From Verrucomicrobiota bacterium (GTDB taxonomy: Bacteria; Verrucomicrobiota; Verrucomicrobiia; Chthoniobacterales; UBA10450), in contig QHQU01000012.1 in assembly GCA_003219925.1 (NCBI GenBank), positions 1 through 10,501 of the forward strand: 10,501 bases of DNA, read 5' to 3'. A model generated the notes under the pieces. That model had not been told where the DNA came from. It did no database searches and was given only the letters and a program-made list of their open reading frames with translations. Both the position numbers and the translations under genes were made by a program. Positions 5,723 to 10,501 of the stretch are shown one piece after another (the first letter of the stretch is position 1; the number at the start of each line of letters is the position of its first letter).

Positions 5723-6127
5723 GTGAAAGCTTCAGCAGAAAATCATGGCTGGGATGTCCTCGCTGAAGCGATCGTGCCGGACGACAAGAAGCGAATTCAG
5801 GAAACGATCCGCAGTTTTTCGGCGCAGGGATGCGGTCTGATTCTGACGACTGGCGGTACTGGGGTAGCCGAGCGCGACGTCACGCCGGAAGCGATCCGCG
5901 AGATCATGCGCGTGGAGATACCCGGCTTTGGTGAAGTGATGCGCGCCCAATCGATGAAGATCACGCCGAACGCGATTCTCTCGCGTAGCCTCGCCGCCAT
6001 CGTTGACAGCTCGCTCGTGATCGCGTTGCCCGGCAAACCGAGCGGAGCCGTGGAATGTCTCGGCTTTGTTGAGGGCGCGATCCCGCACTCCGTCGCGCTG
6101 GCGCAGCGCAAGCCTACTTCTTGTTAG
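5723..6127 (+). pseudogene. mogA: N-terminally truncated second copy of mogA
   Basis: This is the duplicated 3' part of mogA. It encodes 134 residues identical to residues 27-160 of the intact protein except Ala30 to Ser. It lacks the first strand and the SDRASGG motif, so a working MogA fold is unlikely. A GTG at 5723 (originally the Val27 codon) could serve as a start, and AGGGA (5711-5715) from the preceding repeat happens to sit at Shine-Dalgarno distance, so a truncated product cannot be excluded. The reading frame is still fully open, consistent with too little time for decay. An alternative is that the duplicate exists only in the assembly. Confidence 0.8.
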
Positions 6128-6134
6128 GTCAGAC

Positions 6135-6164
6135 CGTCATCCCGAGCGTAGTCGAGGGATCCCG
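6135..6164. repeat. Second single-arm copy of the CATCCCGAG...GAGGGATCCC repeat
   Basis: Identical to 5691-5720 because it was carried along in the 444-bp duplication. It is followed by CGGTGAAAGCTTTAAGC, the probable original downstream flank of mogA. Confidence 0.7.
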
Positions 6165-6196
6165 CGGTGAAAGCTTTAAGCTGACTTTGTCGGCAA

Positions 6197-6222
6197 CCCT
6201 CGCTTCGCTCGCATAGCGGGGG
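6197..6222. terminator. Hairpin in the convergent gap between the mogA duplicate and the M23 gene
   Basis: CCCTCGCT (6197-6204) can pair with AGCGGGGG (6215-6222) over 8 base pairs, one of them G-U, around a 10-base loop. It lies in the 110-base gap between convergent genes, 16 bases beyond the stop of the minus-strand peptidase gene. No T tract follows on either strand. A two-sided terminator is possible but unproven. Confidence 0.35.
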
Positions 6223-6237
6223 CTGGCGTTTCAGTCA

Positions 6238-7269
6238 CTACTCCGGCCAGGTTAGCAACCGCATCAAGCGCATTCCACTTTCCGTTAGATGCGCATGATC
6301 GCCGCGACCGGCCAGCTCATCACGGGTTAGGTACGCACAATCGATCGCCGATTTTTTGACGTAGGTCAGCGTCGGTTGTGAGACCGGTTCGCTGCGCGCT
6401 TCGATCTGCAAGGGCACTCCTGAGCGCGCAAAACTTACTTCCCAGGACTGCGCATTCGCCGAGATATTTTTCACCATCCATGGATAGAATTTGCGCAAAT
6501 CGAAGTGGGGTGAGTTCGGCACGGTCACTTTGCAAAATACCTCTTCCTCAGCCAGGAATTGCGGGACGCTGAGATCGGGTCGCTTTTCCCGCTCGAGAAA
6601 AAACCGTGCGATATCAAGTCCCGCCAGATTAATTCCATTATAAATGCCGTTGTGGTTTGGATCGCGAAAATTGTGATCGTGCCACGATTCGAAATTGCGA
6701 TTGAACATGAGATTTAGCTCGAGATGGAGATGGGCGCGGGCCTGACTCAACCCTTCGCCCGTGTAACCCATCCGCGCGATCCGTTCGCCGCGATTCACCC
6801 TCTGGCCAACGCCCACTGCGATCTCGCTTAGGTGACCGTAAAGACTGTAGTAAGGCGAGCCATCCCAAACATGTTCGATCACGATATAGCGTCCATAGTT
6901 TGAATAACCCGCCACTTGATTGGCGTGCACCACTTTGCCGTCGGCGATCGCCCGCACCTCGTCGAGCGGCTCGCCCCGGGCATCGCGATGCAGGCACCGG
7001 ATGTCGATCCCTTCGTGGAATCGGGTGTAGATCAAACCCTGCGCCGTCGACACCGGATTGCGGACAAATCCATAACGGCCGCCTTCCCAGGGCGTCGATT
7101 TTTCGCCGTGAAAATCGCGCTCAATATATTGATAAAAATCCGGGCCGCCCCCGTGAAAAAGTGCATCGTTATCCGTTGGGAGGTTGATCTCGACTTTCGA
7201 GTTTTGTGCGCCCAACGGACTGGAAAACACACTTACGGCCAGCGCGATCGCCAGCACGCGCCGCGTCAT
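6238..7269 (-). CDS. Secreted M23-family (LytM-type) metallopeptidase
   Basis: 343 residues from ATG 7269. Residues 1-22 are a Sec signal peptide (MTRRVLAIALAVSVFSS, cleavage after a GAQ-like site). The M23 domain spans roughly 75-190 and holds all zinc and catalytic landmarks: H85-E-G-I-D89, YGHLS with His146, and H180-L-H182 in AHLHLEL. M23 enzymes are zinc endopeptidases that mostly cut Gly-containing or cross-linking peptides of peptidoglycan; here the substrate is inferred. About 150 further C-terminal residues, beginning NRNFESWHDHNFRDP, are of unknown role. The start is fixed by an ATGA overlap with the stop of the preceding gene (shared bases 7267-7268), implying translational coupling. 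A longer in-frame start at 7299 would add ten charged residues before the signal peptide and is unlikely. Confidence 0.88.
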   Translation of the reverse strand: MTRRVLAIALAVSVFSSPLGAQNSKVEINLPTDNDALFHGGGPDFYQYIERDFHGEKSTPWEGGRYGFVRNPVSTAQGLIYTRFHEGIDIRCLHRDARGEPLDEVRAIADGKVVHANQVAGYSNYGRYIVIEHVWDGSPYYSLYGHLSEIAVGVGQRVNRGERIARMGYTGEGLSQARAHLHLELNLMFNRNFESWHDHNFRDPNHNGIYNGINLAGLDIARFFLEREKRPDLSVPQFLAEEEVFCKVTVPNSPHFDLRKFYPWMVKNISANAQSWEVSFARSGVPLQIEARSEPVSQPTLTYVKKSAIDCAYLTRDELAGRGDHAHLTESGMRLMRLLTWPE

Positions 7270-7736
7270 TTGCGTTTTTTCGCGTCGATGTTCGGCCACG
7301 TTTTTTGCATTGATTCGATATCGGCAGCGGTTAAACCCGAAGCAATAAAAATCTGACCATCGGAAACGCGTCGATCAACCAGGAGTTCAGTAATAATCCG
7401 GCCATTAACGAAAATCAGGAGGGTGCCGCCGCGGCGTTCAACACTAAGGGTATCGAGGACGAGGCGGCCGTGATCGTCGAGTTGCAGCAAAGCGCCGAAA
7501 CTTCCATCGCTCGCCGTATAGGGCCGATAGGCGGAAACGTCGTGCTCGGAAATTGCGGGGATTTTTTCGATAAAAATGTTTTTGCCGGAGATCGGTGTGG
7601 TCACAGGAGTGGCAAACACGCTCCCATCGGTTTCATTTCCCTGGGCATGGACCCGTACCGTACAACGTTTCGATTTAGCTGACGCGAACGGTGCCGCCAA
7701 AATCAGGAATAATCCCATCGCCAACACGCGAGTCAT
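7266..7736 (-). CDS. Small secreted protein resembling the SecD P1-head domain
   Basis: 156 residues from ATG 7736. Residues 1-20 are a signal peptide (MTRVLAMGLFLILAAPFASA). The C-terminal half, about 83-147, reads LLQLDDHGRLVLDTL, then LLIFVNGRIITELLV, then VSDGQIFIASGLTAADIESM. This order (a strand with L.LD..G, an I/V-NGRI/V strand, D-G-Q-x-x-I-x-x-G-L-T-x-x-x-A/I) is very like the P1 head subdomain of SecD/SecDF, normally a periplasmic part of the Sec translocon accessory. Here it stands alone without SecD membrane helices, so a transport role should not be assumed. Much of a longer open frame upstream (to 7919) overlaps the divergent gene and is a shadow. It precedes and overlaps the M23 gene (ATGA), so the two are almost certainly co-expressed. 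Confidence 0.65.
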   Translation of the reverse strand: MTRVLAMGLFLILAAPFASAKSKRCTVRVHAQGNETDGSVFATPVTTPISGKNIFIEKIPAISEHDVSAYRPYTASDGSFGALLQLDDHGRLVLDTLSVERRGGTLLIFVNGRIITELLVDRRVSDGQIFIASGLTAADIESMQKTWPNIDAKKRK

Positions 7737-7754
7737 GCGCGATTGATAAAGGGT

Positions 7755-7773
7755 TTGACACGTTTTGCAACGT
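7755..7773. promoter_or_regulatory. Divergent promoter region: consensus TTGACA and an ACGTT-N4-AACGT dyad
   Basis: The 55-base gap 7737-7791 separates two divergent exported-protein genes. TTGACA (7755-7760) is a perfect -35 for the plus strand, but the expected -10 position (TGAAAC, 7778-7783) is poor. On the minus strand TTGCAA (7770-7765), a 16-base spacer and TATCAA (7748-7743) make a weak promoter ending 6 bases before ATG 7736. ACGTT (7760-7764) and AACGT (7769-7773) form a perfect dyad overlapping both promoters and could be an operator. No Shine-Dalgarno precedes either start, again suggesting very short leaders. Confidence 0.35.
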
Positions 7774-7791
7774 TTGTTGAAACACCCGCAC

Positions 7792-8313
7792 ATGAAATGG
7801 ACCCTTGGGATAATAATCGCGCTTTTTGCAGCATCGAACGCCGCCGCGCAGGCGCCGTCACCCCCCGAGCGAGGTTTCCTTAATCGCATGTTCCATCCTT
7901 TCGCTTCCGCGAAAAACAAAGCGCCTAAATATCAGGATTCACGTTTGCGCGGTTTGCTGTTGGAAGTGCAAGTCCCGACGGAACCGATCCGGCTTTCGGA
8001 AGTGCGCCAGCTACGGGTCCAGGCGATATTGAGGAATATTGGCACTTCTCCGGTTCCGCTTGATTTCCCAACCTCGCAACGAATCGATATTCATTTGCTT
8101 AATTCTGCCGGCGAGGTCTTGACTCGATGGTCCGAGAACCGCGCTTTCACCGAGGAAATCGCCAATCTCACGATCAATCCACGCGAACAAATCGTTTACA
8201 ACGAAACGATCGCCACCCGCGAATTGCAGCCCGGTCGGGTTTACAGTGTCGAAGTTTTCTTCCCCAAATATCCGGAACTGCGTGCCCGGCAGAAGTTCAT
8301 GACCGCGCCGTGA
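7792..8313 (+). CDS. Secreted BsuPI-domain protein (intracellular-proteinase-inhibitor-like)
   Basis: 173 residues from ATG 7792. Residues 1-20 are a signal peptide (MKWTLGIIIALFAASNAAA-Q). After a basic linker (25-50), residues about 55-160 carry the BsuPI pattern: a VQAILRNIG strand, PLDFPTSQRIDIHL (89-102), N-S-A-G-E-V-L, TRWSENRAFT (111-120), a TINPRE turn and a YNETI strand. BsuPI was named for the Bacillus subtilis intracellular proteinase inhibitor, but the domain is a beta-sandwich found in many exported proteins of unknown role, so an inhibitor function is inferred only. A TTG nine codons upstream (7765) is open but would spoil the signal peptide. The gene is divergent from the SecD-head/M23 pair. 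A GGAGT-rich repeat begins immediately after its stop. Confidence 0.72.
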   Translation: MKWTLGIIIALFAASNAAAQAPSPPERGFLNRMFHPFASAKNKAPKYQDSRLRGLLLEVQVPTEPIRLSEVRQLRVQAILRNIGTSPVPLDFPTSQRIDIHLLNSAGEVLTRWSENRAFTEEIANLTINPREQIVYNETIATRELQPGRVYSVEVFFPKYPELRARQKFMTAP

Positions 8314-8383
8314 GGAGTGGAGCAATGGAGTAGTGGAGTAATGAATTGAACAGCACTCCATCACTCCAACACTCCAACACCCC
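8314..8383. repeat. GGAGT-rich inverted repeat spanning the start of the PHP gene
   Basis: The left half (8314-8344) repeats GGAGTGGAGC, AATGGAGTAG and TGGAGTAATG; the right half (8353-8383) repeats ACTCCATC, ACTCCAAC and ACTCCAACACC, largely the reverse complement of the left. The element starts directly after the BsuPI-gene stop and runs 38 bases into the PHP coding frame. A short relative lies at 4617-4643 before moaC. Confidence 0.7.
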
Positions 8384-9164
8384 AGTTCTTGTCTCCGATT
8401 ACCACAGTCATCCACAGGGCCACCGGGTCCAGCGCTACACTCGGGCGCTTTTGCAGCCGTGGATCGATTCGGCGCGGGCCAAAGGAATCCTCGATATCGC
8501 TTTTACTGATCACGATCGCTATCATGGCGGCGTCGATTTCGACGAACTCGATCGTCTACGTGAAAAAAATCCCGACGTAAAAATTCGCGCCGGGATCGAG
8601 CTTGATAACGATCCGGAAACGAGCGCGGCCGGAAGAAAATGGGTCGAACAAAATTGGAAGCGGCTCGATTTCATCCTCGGTTCAGTCCACTACCTCAACC
8701 GGGCTGATCAGATGTTCGATAGTGTGCCCGAGGGCGCACAACAGTTCAGCGGGCGCGATATCGATGACGTCTACTCCGATTATTTTCGGCGGGTCCGCGA
8801 AATCGCGGCGAGCGGGCTGATCGATTGCCTGGCGCACCTCGATTTAGTGAAAATCCACGGCTACCGTCCGCGCGCGCAGGTCACTGAATTGGTTGAGGAA
8901 ACGCTGGAGCTGATTCGCGCACGCAATCTCGCCATCGAATTATCGACCGCCGGCTGGCGCAAACCGGTGAACGAACTTTATCCGTCGGATGAGATCATTC
9001 TTTTCGCGATGGAGAAGAAGATTCCCTTTACCATCGCGTCGGACGCGCATTCATGGGCGCAGCTGGGAGAAAATTACGAACGCCTCGGGCAGAAAATCAC
9101 GTCGTTTGGCCTTCGCGAAGTGTGCGTTTACGAGAAACACGAGCGGATTGTTCACCGGTTATAG
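8346..9164 (+). CDS. PHP-domain phosphoesterase, probably histidinol-phosphatase-like (HisK/HisJ type)
   Basis: 272 residues from TTG 8346. Metal ligands of the PHP fold are visible in order: DYHSHP (H20, H22), FTDHDRYH (D55, H56), AGIELD (E85), GSVHYL (H115), CLAHLDLVK (H164) and IASDAHSW (D233, H235). The best-known relatives with this layout and size are PHP-type histidinol-phosphate phosphatases, which act in histidine synthesis; a different phosphate ester is possible because no other his gene is nearby. The first 13 residues (MNSTPSLQHSNTP) are translated repeat sequence, and conserved family sequence begins around residue 15. TTG 8346 is the only usable start before the essential DYHSH, since a stop (8331-8333) closes the frame upstream. 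GGAG at 8335-8338, seven bases before TTG, is a good Shine-Dalgarno and is also part of the repeat. A mini-frame ATG-AAT-TGA (8341-8349) overlaps the start codon. Confidence 0.82.
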   Translation: MNSTPSLQHSNTPVLVSDYHSHPQGHRVQRYTRALLQPWIDSARAKGILDIAFTDHDRYHGGVDFDELDRLREKNPDVKIRAGIELDNDPETSAAGRKWVEQNWKRLDFILGSVHYLNRADQMFDSVPEGAQQFSGRDIDDVYSDYFRRVREIAASGLIDCLAHLDLVKIHGYRPRAQVTELVEETLELIRARNLAIELSTAGWRKPVNELYPSDEIILFAMEKKIPFTIASDAHSWAQLGENYERLGQKITSFGLREVCVYEKHERIVHRL

Positions 9165-9168
9165 CTAT

Positions 9169-9284
9169 GGAAGACGGGCCTCTGGCCGGTGCGCCCAGCG
9201 GGCATTTTGTCCGCTGTTCTGATTCGAGTACCTACGCAGCGGAGTGGAACTCCGCTGGGCGCGCAGACTGAAAGTCTGTGTTCC
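9169..9284. repeat. Four-hairpin dispersed element, copy B
   Basis: Same layout as 1242-1350, starting GGAA and ending TTCC. Hairpins two to four are well kept: 9197-9204/9208-9215 (AGCGGGCA, loop TTT), 9238-9245/9249-9256 (AGCGGAGT, loop GGA) and 9262-9269/9273-9280 (CGCAGACT, loop GAA). The first hairpin is degraded. The element starts 5 bases after the PHP gene stop and its last base is part of the ybaB stop codon, so it fills the whole convergent gap. A two-sided transcription stop is a reasonable guess. Confidence 0.75.
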
Positions 9285-9595
9285 TACAGTCCCAATCCCG
9301 GCACGCCCATTCCACCTGTAATCTTTGACATCTCGGAGCTGGCGATCGCTTTTCCCTGCTCGATCGCCTGCGTGACCCCGCTCAGCACCGCTTCCTCCAG
9401 AAATTCCACATCCTCAGGATCGACAATCTCCTTCGCGATTTTGATTGAAATCACATCACCCGCGCCATTGGCAACGACGGTAATTTTGCCGCCGGCTGCC
9501 TGCACCTCAACGGTCTTCTCCGCCAGCTCCGCCTGCGCCTGTGCCATTTTCTCCTGCATCTTCTGCGCCTGTTTCATTAACTTGTTAAGATTCAT
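9284..9595 (-). CDS. ybaB: YbaB/EbfC family nucleoid-associated protein
   Basis: 103 residues, normal for the family. YbaB/EbfC forms dimers shaped like tweezers that bind DNA and associate with the nucleoid. Signatures: NLNKLMKQAQKMQEKM (2-17), an amphipathic helix, then Q-A-E-L-A-E-K-T-V-E-V with A-A-GGKITVVANGAGD (33-47), and I-D-P-E-D-like VDPEDVEFLEEAV (58-70), followed by a Gly/Met-rich tail GGMGVPGLGL. It lies 14 bases downstream of the dnaX stop, the conserved dnaX-ybaB(-recR) order; recR is not found downstream, where the repeat and a convergent gene follow. No Shine-Dalgarno is visible, so it may be translated by coupling to dnaX. Confidence 0.93.
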   Translation of the reverse strand: MNLNKLMKQAQKMQEKMAQAQAELAEKTVEVQAAGGKITVVANGAGDVISIKIAKEIVDPEDVEFLEEAVLSGVTQAIEQGKAIASSEMSKITGGMGVPGLGL

Positions 9596-9609
9596 CGCGT
9601 AAGCCTGGG

Positions 9610-10501
9610 TTAAGTTTTGATTTCGCCCTTAAACATTTCCAGCGCTTCGCGCACAATCGCCGGCGCGTTCTTCGATTTTGCGGCAGGTGTCTTGGCCGGC
9701 AAATTTTCTTTCAACGAAAACTTCAGCGCCCACTCCCGCCCACTGATTTCCTTCAGCAGTGCTTCCAGAAACTCGCGATTGGCGCGGGAGGATAAATGTT
9801 CCATTACCATTCGCTGATCGTTGGGAAAACCCAGCTCGAAATTCCGCCCGCTCGCACCAATGGGGTGCGCTTCTTCAATCCAGCTTTTGATAAACGGACG
9901 GCGCGTTTTAATTTGCGCAACGACCTTGCTCCAAATCTCGTTAACATCGGCCGCTGAATCATTCGCTTTGTAGCCGGCGTCGCTGGCGCCGGTACCGCGG
10001 TCAGCGACCGCGGCTACAGCATCCTTTCCTGAGCGCTTGGCCGGCGGAGCTACAGGGTTGCCGTCTCGTAACGCATTCAAATTCTCGATCACTTGATCGA
10101 GCGTCGTCTGGTCGAGCGTTTGGATCGCTCGAATGACCGCGACTTCGAAATGCAACTTTTTATTCGGTGCCCATTTCATCCGCCCCTCGGCCGCGGCGAA
10201 TTGATCGATTAATTCCAGCACTCGATCGGTCTCCAGCAGCGGCGCTTGTTCTGCAAACGTGGCCCGAGTTTCGGCACTGGCTTCGTCACTGAGCGCGTCC
10301 GGCTTCACTTTGAAAACGAGCAGATCGCGCAGATACGCAATCGTGTCCGACATCAATTTCATCATGTCCTTGCCGGCCTCACATTGCTCGTGCAGCAGCG
10401 CTAGCGCGTCCGCGGTTTCGCCGCGTAAAATACGGCCGACAAAATCCGCCACCATTTGTTGACTGGTGAATCCGAAAACATGCAGGACATCGGCTTCCTT
10501 A
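9610..10501 (-). CDS. dnaX: DNA polymerase III subunit gamma/tau (DnaX), C-terminal part, partial
   Basis: The frame continues off the right edge; about 296 C-terminal residues are visible. The first residues (EADVLHVFGFTSQQMVADFV) are the end of the clamp-loader lid/domain III junction, and the region HEQCEAGKDMMKLMSDTIAYLRDLLVFK with PNKKLHFEVAVIRAIQTL is the domain III oligomerisation helix bundle of DnaX. DnaX is the ATPase core of the clamp loader that places the sliding clamp and links polymerases. An ATG at 10453-10455 is internal, not the start. After domain III a Lys/Ala/Asp-rich linker carries 17 residues encoded by a paired-hairpin repeat (9969-10018), followed by a C-terminal domain with KTRRPFIKSWIEEAHPIG and a GREWALKFSLKE segment. 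The ATP-binding Walker motif and zinc site are outside the window. It precedes ybaB by 14 bases. Confidence 0.88.
   Translation of the reverse strand, partial: KEADVLHVFGFTSQQMVADFVGRILRGETADALALLHEQCEAGKDMMKLMSDTIAYLRDLLVFKVKPDALSDEASAETRATFAEQAPLLETDRVLELIDQFAAAEGRMKWAPNKKLHFEVAVIRAIQTLDQTTLDQVIENLNALRDGNPVAPPAKRSGKDAVAAVADRGTGASDAGYKANDSAADVNEIWSKVVAQIKTRRPFIKSWIEEAHPIGASGRNFELGFPNDQRMVMEHLSSRANREFLEALLKEISGREWALKFSLKENLPAKTPAAKSKNAPAIVREALEMFKGEIKT
9969..10018. repeat. Paired-hairpin repeat embedded in frame in dnaX
   Basis: Outer arms TGTAGCC (9969-9975) and GGCTACA (10012-10018) are perfect inverted repeats. Inside are two hairpins: CCGGCG/CGCCGG (9974-9979/9987-9992) and CCGCGGTC/GACCGCGG (9995-10002/10006-10013, loop AGC). 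On the minus strand it is translated without stop as an Ala/Gly/Asp-rich linker (VAAVADRG and TGASDAGY). Its GC content and symmetry are unlike the surrounding coding sequence, and it resembles intergenic palindromes rather than protein-coding DNA. Confidence 0.65.

Larger units (their letters stand above)
5273..6176. repeat. 444-bp tandem duplication covering most of mogA and its downstream repeat
   Basis: Positions 5273-5732 and 5717-6176 are the same sequence at an offset of 444, differing only at 5287-5288 (GG) versus 5731-5732 (TT). The two units share the junction 5717-5732. A 14-base word, CCCGCGGTGAAAGC, occurs at the start of unit one (5273), at the junction (5717) and at the far end (6161), so the duplication probably arose by recombination or slippage between this word in mogA and the same word after the short repeat. 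The near-perfect identity points to a recent event, or to an assembly error. Confidence 0.95.

Noticed and set aside
5723..6127. Second mogA copy as a functional MoaB-like paralogue
   Set aside because: It is identical to mogA over its length, lacks the N-terminal strand and SDRA motif, and its borders match the duplication breakpoints.
5109..6176. CRISPR array, because similar repeat arms occur three times around mogA
   Set aside because: The spacing is irregular, two copies arose from one tandem duplication, there are no spacers of uniform length, and no cas genes are present.
7737..7919. N-terminal extension of the SecD-head-like protein to 7919
   Set aside because: It would overlap the divergent BsuPI gene by 128 bases and bury the signal peptide 61 residues in; ATG 7736 gives a normal signal peptide.
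8011..8415. Minus-strand open frame across the BsuPI gene end and the GGAGT repeat
   Set aside because: It is antisense to a supported gene and ends in low-complexity HYSTTPLLHSS-like repeat translation.

Overview
The window looks like chromosomal DNA from a Verrucomicrobiota bacterium, perhaps a soil Chthoniobacterales relative. This is inferred, not proven. The clues are core genes with weak or absent Shine-Dalgarno sequences, small secreted proteins ending in an SPY...GGL..D...F.RP motif, and many short hairpin-rich dispersed repeats between and even inside genes. I see no tRNA, rRNA, CRISPR array, transposase or phage gene. This is a housekeeping region heavily decorated with repeats, not a mobile island.

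Left part (1-3527): the 3' end of a squalene/phytoene synthase (HpnD-type), two small exported proteins that share N- and C-terminal sequence (255-638 and 750-1151), a four-hairpin repeat in the convergent gap, then on the minus strand a UbiD-family decarboxylase preceded by a Gly/Tyr-rich lipoprotein with a BamE-like segment. Middle (3528-6237): a compact divergent promoter region, then a molybdenum-cofactor run moaA-moaC-mogA on the plus strand. MoaA and MoaC together make cyclic pyranopterin monophosphate from GTP, and MogA acts later by adenylating molybdopterin. The 3' five-sixths of mogA plus its downstream repeat is duplicated in tandem (444-bp unit), leaving a headless second mogA copy.

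Right part (6238-10501): on the minus strand a secreted M23 metallopeptidase is translationally coupled (ATGA overlap) to an upstream small secreted protein resembling the SecD P1-head fold. Divergent from them is a secreted BsuPI-type (proteinase inhibitor-like) protein, followed by a PHP-family phosphoesterase resembling histidinol phosphatase. Then come ybaB and the 3' part of dnaX on the minus strand, the classical dnaX-ybaB pair.

The most unusual theme is the repeats. At least four families are visible: (i) a four-hairpin element that sits in two of the three convergent gaps; (ii) a GGAGT-rich element that supplies the ribosome-binding site of moaC and both the ribosome-binding site and start codon of the PHP gene; (iii) a catcccgag...gagggatccc palindrome around mogA; (iv) a paired-hairpin element lying in frame inside the dnaX linker. 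They appear to shape gene ends, gene starts and one protein.
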